From Symbiodinium natans (taxonomy: Eukaryota; Sar; Dinophyceae; Suessiales; Symbiodiniaceae), in NCBI GenBank assembly GCA_905221605.1, contig CAJNDS010002067.1, positions 223,501-287,500 of the forward strand: a DNA stretch of 64,000 bases, written 5' to 3'. The position numbers were made by a program, and so were the translations under genes. Below, piece after piece: positions 52,149 to 62,955 of the stretch (positions within the stretch are counted from its first letter, which is position 1; each line of letters begins with the position of its first letter). The notes under the pieces were generated by a model. The model saw nothing but the letters and a program-made list of their open reading frames with translations, ran no database searches and had not been told where the DNA came from.

Positions 52149-52393
52149 GGGTTCGGGTTTCGGACTCTGAGAATGGGTTTAGATTTTCTCGTATTGGGTT
52201 CAAGGGCAACCTAGTAGTCGACTTCGACCATCCATTCGAATAGTGCAATCCCTATGTATTCGCCAAAGACATAGGGTTTACTTGGAGGTTCATGGGTACA
52301 TACTACCCTAATGGATGGTCGAAGTCGACTACTAGGTTGCCCTTGAACCCAATACGAGAAATCTAAATATTCTGAGTGTCCGAAACCCGAACC
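52149..52393. repeat. Long inverted repeat, about 85-bp arms
   Basis: The left arm 52149-52235 and right arm 52310-52393 are near-perfect reverse complements (for example CAACCTAGTAGTCGACTTCG / CGAAGTCGACTACTAGGTTG). The 74-base loop contains a family 3 fragment, TACTTGGAGGTTCATGGGTA. Telomere-type repeat of opposite strand lies outside each arm, so the symmetry continues outward. Confidence 0.9.
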
Positions 52394-53324
52394 CTAAACC
52401 CTAAACCCCAAACCCTAAACCCTAAACCCCTAGACCCTTAAACCCTAAACCTAGGGTTTCGGGTGTGGGTGCACCCAAACTCGAAGCTTGGGCGTGTCGG
52501 GCTTAGGGGCCTTGAGGGTTCCCCGGGCTGGGTTGGGCGGGGGGGGGGCTATAAAGAAGTTTCTGCGGGCACATAGGCTCTATACGGGTGAGGTCCATAG
52601 AGGTTTGAAACTCTTCCGGATCTGATCCGAGTTTAGGGGCTGGGGGGGGGGTTGGCGTGGAGGGGCTTAGGGTTTAGTTTTGAGGGTTTAGGGTTCGGGG
52701 CATGGGGTTCGCGGTTTTCAGGGTTTAGGAGGGTTTGGGAAAGAGGTTAGACCCTCTACGGCGAAAAGCTCCTGAAATGATGCAGCTCTCGTTGTTCTCG
52801 TAGGGCTGGCTGTAGCGCGGGCTTTGCACGCAATGGGCCTCCAGGTCACATCTTAGAAAGGGTTTAGGGTTTAGGGTTTGGAGTTTAGTGTTTAGGATTT
52901 AGGGTCTAGGGTCTAGGGTCTAGGGTCTAGGGTCTAGGGTCTAGGGTCTAGGGTTTAGGGCTTTAGGGTTTAGGGGCTTTGGCTCGGGTTGAGAGTCTAA
53001 AGCTTCGCACTGTGTTGCTCGTGCCTTCTACTTGGAGGTCCATGGGTACTTATAAGTCGGATGATAAAGTAGTGCAACTATGGTTATAACCTATCCTGCA
53101 TATAAGAACCCTGATGAACCTCCAGAGTTCTCCATGCAAGCGACAGCAACCCTAAACCCTGAACCCTGAACCCTAAACCCTAAACCCTAAACCAGCGGTG
53201 GAGGGTTTAGGGCTTAAGGTTTTAGGTTTAGGGTTTGGGGGCGCAGGATTCTCTTCTAGGTTCAACCCTCGGCAATCGCCGAAAGCAGAAAATCTTAAAC
53301 CCCAAAGCGCCTAACCCGTACAAG

Positions 53325-53364
<40 letters not shown>

Positions 53365-53585
53365 TTATTTATTTATTTATTTTTTTTTTTTTTTAATCCC
53401 CCGAAGCGCAAAAACCCTAATACCCTAAAGCCACAAATAGCACCCTAAACCCTAAACCCTAGACCCTAAACCCACTTTTTCCTGCGGGGCCTCCGCCGTG
53501 CAGTTGCCCTCCAGCACGCTGAAGAGGTTGCGGCCACATAGCTCCCAGCCTCGTGGTAGTCAACTTTGGGTTTAGGGTTTAGGGT
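52394..53585. repeat. Patchwork with GGGTCTA block and hairpin relic
   Basis: GGGTCTA units lie at 52903-52953, and a family 3 element at 53028-53128 (TACTTGGAGGTCCATGGGTA ... GATGAACCTCCAGAG). CCCTAAA lies at 53150-53192 and a TA/TTTA/poly-T run at 53325-53395. No gene is seen. Confidence 0.8.
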
Positions 53586-53719
53586 TTAGGGTTTTGGGTT
53601 TTGGGTTTTGGGTTTTGGGTTTTTGTCTGCACTGCATGGCAACCACCTGAATCGTTCATCGCGCCGGCACGGACCCAAAGCGCTCGGCAAAAGACCCAGC
53701 TCTTTGAAAGCCAAAAACC

Positions 53720-53815
53720 CAACAACCCCCCCCCCCCCCCCCCCCCCCCCCCACCCCACCCCCCACCACAAAAAACAACAAATAATGATGATGATAATAA
53801 TAATAATAATAGACC
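53720..53815. repeat. Poly-C tract and GAT/AAT microsatellite
   Basis: About 35 C residues with two A interruptions (53727-53763), then AATGATGATGATAATAATAA. Confidence 0.85.
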
Positions 53816-55600
53816 CTGAACGCTAAAACCCCTAAGCCCTGTAAACCCTGTAAACCCTATGAGCCCTAAATCCCTACACCCTGTAGACCCTATAAACCCT
53901 GTAAACCCTGAACCCTATCAACCCTATAAACCCTATGAACCTCACTCTGTCCTCACGCCACGCCTCTGGCAAAATTCACTCTGTTCGGCCGCCACTTGAT
54001 CAGCTGCCCCGAGGCCTTAGAGGGGTACAGTCATCCCTGGTTGAACCTTACAGGGCCAAAAGGGTTTCGGGTTGAGGGTTGAGGGTTTAGGGTTGAGGGT
54101 TGAGGGTTTAGGGTTAGGCTTCAGAGTTGAGGTCTCAGGGTTCAGGGTTACTGCACCCTGAAGCCTAAACCCCTGGTACCTCGCCCGGGCTGCACGCACA
54201 CCCTAGACCCCAATTGCATTGCCCGGCCGCATGGAAAATCCCAAAGGCCAAGAACCCCAAAACGAAACACTGAGTTTAGGATGCAAGGGCGTAAGCGTGC
54301 CATCCTACCTCTCCCTCTTTAGGGTCTAGGGTTTAGGGTTTAGGGTTTAGGGTTTAGGGTTTAGGGTTTAGGGTTTAGGGTTTAGGGTTTAGGGTTTAGG
54401 GTTTAGGGTTTAGGGTTTAGGGTTTCTACAGAAAAGAGGGCTGAACTCAGGTGGGGTAGTTTCGCCGGGAGCAGCGTAGAATTCCACAACAAAGCAGTGA
54501 GCTCCCAAATTCCGACATTCAGAAGCCGAAGCCCCCAACTCCTTGACAACGGCCTGAACGCCAAACCAAACAGCCTAAACCTTACATAGACCCTGCGAAC
54601 CCCAAACCGTGCACCCTAAACCCTCCACCCTAAACCCGAAGCCCTAAACCCAACCCTAAACCCTAAACCCTAAACCCTAGCCCTAAACCCTAAACCCTAA
54701 ACCCCTAAACCTTAACACGCACCAAGCGGCTACGACGCCCACCGGCCCACTGCTGCCCCAGTACGGCACGCTGTTGACAGTGAGCCGATCCCACAGCCTG
54801 GAGGGGTTTAAGGGGCTTTAGGGGTTTAGGGTTTTTTTTAAGTTTTAGGGTTTAGGGCTTTAGGGTTTTTGGGGGGTTTTAGAGGGTTTTGGCGTTTCGG
54901 GTTTAGGGACTAAGAGGTTTCGGGGTGGGAAGGGTTTAGGGGTTTAGGGCTTTAGGGCTTTTCGGGGGTTAGGGGTTTAAGGGTTTAGGGGTTTTGGTGT
55001 CTAAGGGTTTAGGGGTTTAGCGGTTTTTGCGGTTTAGGGTTTTAGGGGTTCAGGTCTTGAGGGTTTTCCCACCCCCCCCCCCTCCCCCACAAAAAAAAAT
55101 AAAAAAACATGCTGTTACCCCGAGACGCTAAACCCTAAATTAAACAGGAGACTTTGACTCCTAGAGACCGAGACGAGTTGCCAGGAAAGGAGCCCTCGTA
55201 GGTGCCAGGTTTCGGATTTACGGTCTAGGGTTTAGGGGTCAGGGAGGTTTTATTCAGACTTACTAGCTACCGGAAGCTACATTATGTGCCCTCCAATGGG
55301 ACGCCTTGTATACCCTTATACACCCTATTGCACCCAAGAGAGCATACTTCAGAACCCTTTAAAGAAGGACATGTGACCACCCTTAGATCCCAAAGTTGAG
55401 GGTGTGGAAACGGCCCTACAAGTTTAGCATTGAGGGTTCAGGGCCTTCCGACGGGTTTAGGGTCTAGGGTTAGGGGTTTAGGGTTTAGGGTGAAGGGCTT
55501 AAGGGTTTAGGGTTTCGGGGTTTAGGGGTTTAGGGTTTAGGGTTTAGGGGTTGCAGGGTTTAAGAGGGTTTCAGGGTTTAGGGCTTCCGGCTTCGGGCTT
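53816..55600. repeat. Telomere-type patchwork
   Basis: CCCTGTAAA variants lie at 53820-53940, and TTTAGGG/TTGAGGG at 54062-54150. A long perfect TTTAGGG array of about 15 units lies at 54323-54425. CCCTAAA is at 54612-54712 and degenerate TTTAGGG(G) at 54800-55060 and 55440-55590. Unique filler at 55130-55440 shows no gene. Confidence 0.8.
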
Positions 55601-56380
55601 GCAGCACTTGAGGGACCCTAAGCCCCCGAAGCCACATACAAAAGGCGTCGGAAGAATTACTAATTGCAAGTATTTTCTTTGGATCTCTTTGTAAATATAC
55701 TATAGTCACCCCCAAAACCCTAATTATTTCTAATTATTCAATCCCCTAGAGTAGCCCTAAACCCTGAACCCTAAACCCCTCAACCCCGGTATTCCGAGCA
55801 CACTTGTGCCAAGAAGCTCCTCGGTCTCGAAGACAGAGGTTACGACCTCCAGGCCCGGCCGAGGCGTGATGTCCTGGGAGTCTAAAGGGTTTAGGGTTTA
55901 GGGTTTAGAGTTCAGGGTTTGGGGTTTAGGGTTTAGGGTTTAGGGTTTAGGGTTTAGGGTTTAGGGTCGAGGGTTCAGGGTTTGGGGTTCAAGGTTTCGG
56001 GTTTCGGATTTAGAGGTCATGGTTTAGGGCTTTCAGGGCTGATGAACCCAAAAGGCGCCAAGCCCAAGAAACCCCCAAAAAACCCCTTCAACAACCCTAA
56101 GCTCCCCTGAACTGTTCCCCCCTATAACCTTGGGACTTAAGAGCACCTCACCCTAAACCCTAAACCCTAAATCCTAAACCCTAAACCCTAAACCCTAAAC
56201 CCCTAAACCCTAAACCCAAGAGAACCTCTCTCTCCCCCTAAAGCCCCTGTTGCCCAGGCTTTAGCCTCGAGCTCCCCCCCTCTTGGTGTAGTTACATGGT
56301 CCCTTAGTATGAGGGTTTAGGGTTTAGGGTTTAGGGCTTAGGGCTTCGGGTTCAGGGTTTAGGGTTTAGGGTGTGTCAGG
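55601..56380. repeat. Patchwork
   Basis: TTTAGGG at 55888-55990 and CCCTAAA at 56150-56218 are separated by filler. No gene is seen. Confidence 0.75.
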
Positions 56381-56381
56381 G

Positions 56382-56435
56382 GACGGCGCGCGCTCGGGTG
56401 TGAAACACCCCGGGCCGCGCGCTCGCGTTGCCCGT
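56382..56435. other. GC-rich imperfect hairpin
   Basis: GACGGCGCGCGCTCGGGTGT faces ACACCCCGGGCCGCGCGC...GCCCGTC around a GAAA-like loop. The pairing is imperfect. Confidence 0.4.
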
Positions 56436-56537
56436 CAACCCACCCCGGCCACCCAAACTATACTCTATTAGGGTTTAGGGTTTATGGAATTTACTTTCTT
56501 GTGCTCTGATGCTTGCTTTGATGTTTTTAAAGTTGCG

Positions 56538-57400
56538 CTGTTAGGGTTTAAGCTGGGGTTGGGGGTAGCCTCGGCCCTTTTCGGGCCTTCGGCGTGTCAG
56601 GGCCCGTAGAGGCCCTTATTTATTTGAAGGTCAGGGAAACCCTTTGTGTCTGCTCCTGGATTCCCCTTCTTTAAGGGCCTCAATTAAGCATCGATTTCAC
56701 TACCAAAAAATCGCATTTTTCATTGCGGGTACGGGCATCCTGGGGTCCCCCTTCTTTTAGGGGGCCTTTTGAAGCCTTTTGAAGCATTTTGGTGGCTCTT
56801 GGGGTCTCTCGGGGCCTTGTTCGGACCTTCGGCGTGTCAGAGGTTTTATTCATTTAAAGGTTAGGGAACCTATTAATGAGTTTTTCGCCAATGAGTATTT
56901 CAATCGCTAGGGTTTAAGCTCGGGTTCGGGGTAGCCTCGGCCCTTTTCGGGCCTTCGGCAAGTTAGGGCCCGTTGAGGCCCTTATTTGCTTGAAGGCCTT
57001 CGCAGGGTTTTGCGGTGTTAGGGTTTAAGCTGGGGTTCGGGGTAGCCTCGGCCCTTTTCGGGCCTTCGGCACGTTAGGGCCCGTAGAGGCCCTTATTTAC
57101 TTGAAGGCCGTCGTAGGGTTTTGCGGTGTTAGGGTTTAGGTTGGGGTTCGGGGTAACCTCAGTCCTTTTCGGGCCTTCGGCACGTCAGGGCCCGTAGAGG
57201 TCCTTGTTGATTTGGGGGGGACCCATCGATTTCAGTACTAAAAAAGAACATTTTTCATTGCGGGCAGGGGTGCCTAAAACCATCGTTTTCAATATTCAAA
57301 AATCGCATTTTTCATTGTGGGCACGGACAAATCTTGTGGTCCCCCTTCTTGACTGGGCCTTTTGAAGCTTTTGAAGCCTTTTGGTGGCTCTTGTCACCTC
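56538..57400 (+). repeat. Complex tandem repeat, 109-bp unit plus second unit
   Basis: Unit 1 (GTTAGGGTTTAAGCTGGGGT, CGGGGTAGCCTCGGCCCTTT, TCGGGCCTTCGGCACGTTAG, GGCCCGTAGAGGCCCTTATT) occurs near 56538, 56909, 57018 and 57127; the last three are head to tail. Unit 2 (ATCGATTTCA, AAAAATCGCATTTTTCATTG, GGGCCTTTTGAAGC, TTTTGGTGGCTCTTG) occurs near 56690 and 57228-57400. No coding signal is present. Confidence 0.88.
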
Positions 57401-57840
57401 TTGGGGGCTTCCTGGGCGTGCGATTTTCTGCAAGGGCGGGGGCCCTTGGCCGAGCCCTGGTTGGGGGGGCCCTTGGCAGGGGTGATCGGGCAGGGGTGGA
57501 GTTCCGGGGCTTAGCTTGGGTCGGAGCGTTTGGGAACCTTGGTCTAAGGGTCCCTTGGCCCGGGGCCCTTGGCCTCGGGACCCTTGGCGCAGGGCCCTGC
57601 CTGGCCTTGGCCCTGTGGGGGGGCCTTGGCCAGGGGGATTTGGGGTGGTGGTTGCTCAGGTTCGTGATTTTGGGGGCCCCAAAGCCAAGGCCCCCCCCGG
57701 GCCAAAAAAACCCTGCGGGCCAAGGAACCAAGGGGGGCCTGCCTGGACCCCTCGCCACAGCCTCCTGGTCCAGGAATCCAGCTACCAGGGCCAGGGGGCC
57801 CCCGGCGGGGGGGGCCCGGCAAACCCTGAACCCAAAACCC
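57401..57840. repeat. GC-rich GGCCCTTGG-type degenerate repeat
   Basis: The word GGCCCTTGG(C) or its variants recur over 57440-57640. Frames are open on both strands through the region (57334-57843 plus, 57312-57758 minus) because of the composition. No domain is recognised. Confidence 0.6.
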
Positions 57841-58088
57841 TGAACCGACCTCCAAGAGGGTTACGATTTGGGGTTATACTTTAGCTACGCTAAAGGTGGT
57901 CTGGGTGCCGGCCATCCCTTAGCCGAGTACTGACGTTGTCGTAAAAAAGGCCGATGTCCGTTGGCCTGTCCAGGACAGACGGTGAGGCTTAACCCTCACC
58001 TTTCCGTTTCTCTTTTCGCTTGGGCGCTCGGGCTGTAAGGCCCTCGGCCGAGCGTTCGGGGTCTGTCGCTCGACGGAAGCGACCCCTC
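57841..58088. other. Unique sequence, possibly structured
   Basis: Contains CGCTTGGGCGCTCGGGC... GCCGAGCGTTCGGG and AGGCTTAACCCTCACC. I could not fit a tRNA, 5S rRNA or snRNA. Confidence 0.35.
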
Positions 58089-58920
58089 ACTTAGTTTAGG
58101 GTTTAGGGTTTCGGGTTTAGGGTTTAGGGTTTAGGGTTTAGGGTTTAGGGTTTAGGGTACCCCATACAACCCAAGGGCCCATACTTCAGAACCCCTTAAA
58201 GAAGGCAAGGGACCGTAGTAAGGGCCCATGAGCCTATGAGCTAAAGATGAAACTCTTTTGCAGATTAGCTCTTCTTTGCTCAAAAACCACCCAAACAGTG
58301 AGAATATTTCTTCCCCTTCTTAGAACAATATAGGGATTATTTTGGCCCTCTTTTGGGGGAGAAGGAGCAAACAGTATGCTAAGGGCTTTGGGTTTAGGGG
58401 GGACGCGCGGATGCTCTCATATTCATTTAAAGCGGCAAGCCTGCGCCACTCGGGAAGAGAGCAGCAAGAACATGAGGGCTTAGGGTTTAGGGTTTAGGGT
58501 TTAGGGTTTAGGGTTTAGGGTTTAGGGTTTAGGGTTTAGGGTTTAGGGTTTAGGGTGTAAGAACCTGAGGGACACAGCCAACCCGGCTCACTCGGTGCTG
58601 CTACTTAAGCAGCGTTTTTGTTCAGAGGTACCTGGAGCTCCCTGCGAGGTTGCATTTCCTCTACCTGAACGTATGTGAGCCCCGCACAAAACTGCCGACA
58701 TGCCTCTCAAGACGTTGGACTATATAGGGAATAGAATGTGCATCCTTTCTTTGCGTTTAGGACGGGCTCAATATCGTCACTCTGATGTCGGGGTTCAGGG
58801 TTTAGGGTTTTGGGCTTAGGGTTTAGGGTTTAGGGTTTAGGGTTTAGGGTTTAGGGTTTAGGGTTTAGGGTTTAGGGTTTAGGGTTTAGGGTTTAGGGTT
58901 TAGGGTTTAGGGGACCCTTG
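58089..58920. repeat. Three TTTAGGG arrays with unique fillers
   Basis: TTTAGGG at 58093-58158, 58481-58556 and 58794-58910 (about 15 units), all on the plus strand. Fillers of 230-320 bases are unique and without a gene. The phrase CATACTTCAGAACCCCTTAA at 58186 also occurs at 55345. Confidence 0.85.
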
Positions 58921-58970
58921 TCAGACCCCTTAGCATGAGAAAAATCATGGGCGATTGGGCACGAGCCCGG

Positions 58971-59300
58971 ATTACTTGGAGGTTTATGGGTACTTGTAAG
59001 TCGGGCACTTACAACCCTACCTCTAAGTACCCCTACTTATAAGCACCCCTAAACCCTAAACCCGAAACCCGAAACCCTAAACCCTAAACCCTCAAGCCCC
59101 CTGTAACTTGAAATTATTAAGAAAATCCAAAAACAGAAACTCCTTGAAACTCCTTGAAACTCCTCGAAACTTTCCTCGAAACTTCCCCGGACCTGAACCC
59201 TTAATAATTTCAATAAACCTCCAAGTACCCCTAAACCCTAAACCCTAAACCCGAAACCCTAAACCCTAAACCCTAAACCCTAAACCTCCAAGTACCAATT
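58971..59300. mobile_element. Family 3 hairpin fragments around CCCTAAA blocks
   Basis: TTACTTGGAGGTTTATGGGT ...AAGTCGGG (58971-59007) faces CCCTACCTCTAAGTACCCCT. AAACCTCCAAGTACC occurs twice more (59216 and 59283), bracketing a CCCTAAA block at 59227-59285. Confidence 0.65.
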
Positions 59301-59446
59301 CCTTCCTCAGCAAGGGCTCGCAGGTCTCAGCGTCGTAGAAGCTTGGGAAGCTTGGGCTTCGGACACAGCGTTCTCCGGTCAGGGTGCAGCTTCCCGCATT
59401 CACCTCCGTGCTCTGCTGTCTCTGCGGGATCTTTAGGGCTCGCTGC

Positions 59447-59690
59447 TAAACCCTAAACCCTAAACCCTAAACCCTAAACCCTAAACCCTAAACCCTAAAC
59501 CCTAAACCCTAAACCCCCTCAACCCTGAACCCTAAGGTCGGATTCTTCTGGCGATTGCAGCCGTGAGCCTCCCCGGGGGGGGGCCGTGGCGGGTCGAGGC
59601 ACTGGGGGCTTTGGGGTGCTTCGGGTTTATGGTTTAGGGTTTAGGGTTTAGGGTTTAGGGTTTAGGGTTTAGGGTTTAGGGTTTAGGGTA
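59447..59690. repeat. Opposed telomere-type arrays
   Basis: CCCTAAA at 59447-59515 is followed after about 115 bases by TTTAGGG at 59629-59690. Confidence 0.88.
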
Positions 59691-59699
59691 CTTAGACCC

Positions 59700-59813
59700 T
59701 ACAGGGTGGGGCCCCCTTACTATACCAACTGTAGTTAAGGGACTTATAACCTAACTTAGGGTCCTTATAACCCAATTTAGGGCCCTTATAACTCTACTTA
59801 TAACTAGGGGGCC
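59700..59813. mobile_element. Inverted-repeat element with GGGGCCC arms
   Basis: TACAGGGTGGGGCCCCCTTA (59700-59719) is the near-perfect reverse complement of TAGGGGGCCCCACCCTGTA (59795-59813). The loop holds four imperfect copies of ACTTATAACC.AA.TTAGGG. Confidence 0.75.
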
Positions 59814-59819
59814 CCACCC

Positions 59820-60998
59820 TGTATGGTTTAGGGTTCAGAGTTTAAGGTGTAGGGCGTTTGGAATGTTTAGGGTGGTTTAGGGTTGTTTGGGACATTTTTG
59901 GGTTTGGGGTTTCAGGGTTTTGGGTGTCCGCGTCAAGGCTTGTAGGCTATGTGTAGGCTGTTGACTCTTGACCATTCCTCCAATCTTGCGCAAGCCCCCT
60001 TTTGGCAAAAAACAAGGGTTTCGGGTTTTTTGGGTTTCGGGCTTAGGGTTTAGGGTTTGAAGGCTTGTTTGACCTAAAACACCGAATCAAACCGATGTTA
60101 AGGGACAATTAGGGTCTAGAGTTTCGGGGTTAACCGAAACTCTGAACGATTTGGGGCCGAACAACGACTCATCCGCATCTTGATTGCCAGTCAACTGCCC
60201 CTTCAGGCAAAGAAAGAAAAACAACGACATTTAGAGTTCAGGTTTCAGCGGTTAGGGTTTAGGGTGTCGGGTGTCTCCCTGACCCAGAGTGTCCAGTCAG
60301 GCAAGAATCCGGAAAACTGACCGTGCGCCCGTAAGCCCGTAAAGGCTGTCAAGCCAACATGTTCAGGTTTAATGGCTTCGGGTCCCCGATCCCTAAACCC
60401 TAAACCCTACACCCTACACCTTACACCCTACACCCTACGCGCCTAAGGGCCTCAGGAGAATGAGAAGCGGCTTAGGACGGGTTCCGTCTCGCCAGGGCGC
60501 CGTGAAGTCGTAGCCACAAAGCAGCCTCGGAGTCTCTTCCGAGGGATCGAAGCTCTCGCAGTCCCGAGGTTTTAGCCCTGAGGAGTTGCACCTCCGCCAC
60601 AAAACTAATCAGCCAGAACTTGGCCCCTAACCCGAAACCCTAAACCCTGAACCATAACCCCTAAACCCTAAACCCGAAACCCTGAACCCTGAACCCTAAA
60701 CCCTAAACCCTGGCTGGATCTACGTCATGGGCCTTTTTGGTCTTCCATTCTCGTGCAGTCCTTATAGGTCGTCCTTACGGTGAGCCCTGGAAACCCTAAA
60801 CCCTAAACCCTCAACCTAAACCTTAATTAAACGCTAACACCAAGCGGCCACCCGTCCCCCTCGCTGCCAGCGTTCTCAGCGGACCAGAAGATCTCACCCT
60901 GAGGTTTAGGGATTTGGGTTTAGGGTTTAGGACCCTACACTCTAAACCATCAACATCCCAAAACTCTGAGCCCCTACCCCCAAACCCTTCTTAAGGCC
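59820..60998. other. Filler with short telomere-type blocks
   Basis: Short blocks occur at 59820-59925, 60390-60440 (CCCTACA), 60640-60712 and 60790-60815. No gene is recognised. Confidence 0.6.
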
Positions 60999-61439
60999 TC
61001 AACCCGAAGCGCGCCCACACATCCTGTGGATAAACCCGTGGATTTGGCGAGCTTCAAGGGCGTACCTGAACTCTTTGGAGCTTCGAGAGGTTTGCGCAGC
61101 GGGTTGCTTGTTTTCCGCATCCCACATACTCTTCACGCGCTCCGGAGGGACGCGGCGGGTGGTACTCATGTTGAGAACATCACGCCTGCCATTGTTTCCG
61201 ATATTTGCTATTGCCAGGGTTGTTGATGCAATTGAGCTCTTGCCGTACCTGTTGCCAGTGCGTGCGAGCCGCCGGAGCACCCATGCCCGAACCTTGATTT
61301 CGCCCATGCTACCAATGCAAGTGGCCAGGGCGTACATGCCCGAACGAACCCAGTACCAGTTTTTACGATTCCCAGCGCATCCATGCAGTCCCCTTGACCA
61401 CGCCACGCCTTCAAAGAAAGTGAAGGTATTAGGACTCAT
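60999..61439 (-). other. Gene-like unique block, unidentified
   Basis: 146 codons are open on the minus strand (contains RAWVLRRLARTGNRYGKSS and RDVLNMSTTRRVPPERVKSM), and an overlapping plus frame (61075-61725) is open too. There is no telomere-type repeat inside. I recognise no domain. Possibly a gene fragment; the strand is not certain. Confidence 0.25.
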
Positions 61440-62335
61440 AGAACCCGCAACCCTAAACCGCCCGAAGCATAGGGCTCACGGGTCGCCTGTGGGGTTGGGG
61501 GGGCTGGTGGCATGCAGCTTGGCCAGCCCCGCCTTCGCCGCCGCCGCCGCCGGTTTTGTGCTTCTCGCTCATCGTAAGTTGCGGGCGGGGGGGTGGGGGG
61601 TGGTGCTTGAAACTGTTGCAAACCCCACATTAACCATGGTACTCGAAAAGTATCTTGGGCTAAATCCTCAACCGCAGAACCCGAGGATCCAGCATCTAAA
61701 TCCGAAAATCCCAAGCCCGCCCTGAACCCTGAACCCTGAACCCTAACGACCCCAACGACATCGCCTCCGGAATCATGTCCTCCGGCCAGTCGAAGCCGGC
61801 GTACCTTGGCACCCCCAGAACCCCCGAATCCCTTCCTTCCCTGCAACACCTTCAGGCCCTCACCAGCGTTTGGGGGTTTACGAAACATAAGGGACCCTTG
61901 ATACATACTCCCAAAGTGGTACGATTCCCTTGCAAAAAGGACCCCCAACAAGGTACCCCTAGTTTCGGAAGCAGCCATTTGGGGAATGTAAGGTTTGGGG
62001 TTTTACCGTTTTAGGGTTTCAAGGTTTCAGGGTTTCAGGGCTCTCGGGCGCTGGGGGGTTTGAAGGTTTTCGCCCATTTCCTACAACCCTAAACCCTTCG
62101 GGGTTTTAGGGCGGGGTTTTTGAGGGCTTTAGGGTGTTTTGCCAGGGTTTAGCGGCTGTGGGGTTTTGTGGCGTTTATGGGCTTTAGGGGTTCGGGCTTA
62201 AGGGCCTACGGGGTTTTCTGGGCTTGGAGTTTAGGGTTTAGGGCCTAAGGAATGAGCCCAACAAATGAACCGAGAAGCGTCTGGTTGTTGATGGTCAGGT
62301 GCTCCGATACGGCCTTGAGAGGCAAAAAGCAGAGT
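61440..62335. other. Unique filler
   Basis: GC-rich, with a CCGCCG run at 61530-61550 and degenerate telomere-type words at 62000-62170. No gene is recognised. Confidence 0.55.
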
Positions 62336-62339
62336 TTAA

Positions 62340-62955
62340 GGTTTAGGCTTGGGGTTTGGGGTTAGGGGTTAGGGGTTCGGGGTTCGGGGTTAGGGGTTAG
62401 GGGTTTGGGGTTTGGGGTTTGGGGTTTGGGGTTTGGGGTTTGGGGTTTGGGGTTTGGGGTTTGGGGTTTGGGGTTTGGGGTTTGGGGTTTGGGGTTTGGG
62501 GTTTGGGGTTTGGGGGGCTTTCTGTTTAGGGCTTTACGGCTTTAAGGTCTTGGGGTGTGTTGTTTGCCATGAATAGGCTTGAGGGTTCAGGTCCAAGCCC
62601 CTAAACCCTAAACCCTAAACCCTAAACCCTAACCCTAAACCCTAAACCCTAACCCCTAAAGGTTTAGGGTGCGGGGGGACGGGTGCTTGTCTGAGTTCTT
62701 GAGGCTCTGGAGACTGCCATTGTCCACTTCATGCAAGCGCGGCACCTGGGTCTGGAAGTCCAGGGTAAAGATCCTTCCATCTGTTCTTAGACCCAAGAGT
62801 AACCGCGGGCTGGGGGTTAGGGTTTAGGGTTTAGGGTTTAGGGTTTAGGGTTTAGGGTTTAGGGTTTAGGGTTTAGGGTTTAGGGTTTAGGGTTTAGGGT
62901 TTAGGGTTTAGGGTTTAGGGTTTAGGGTTTAGGGTTTAGGGTTTAGGGTTTAGGA
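62340..62955. repeat. TTTGGGG array, CCCTAAA block and TTTAGGG array
   Basis: TTTGGGG lies at 62402-62515 (about 16 units), CCCTAAA at 62598-62660, and a perfect TTTAGGG array of about 19 units at 62815-62953. Confidence 0.93.

Noticed and set aside
57312-57884. Coding gene with 100-170-codon frames on both strands
   Set aside because: Open frames follow from very high GC and GGCCCTTGG-type repeats; no domain, and no preference for one strand.
57880-58088. tRNA, 5S rRNA or SL RNA gene
   Set aside because: I could not fit a cloverleaf, the 5S internal control region or the leader sequence.
62815-62953. A true chromosome end
   Set aside because: The array is followed by more than 1 kb of unique sequence, so it is interstitial. 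The same holds for every other array in the window.
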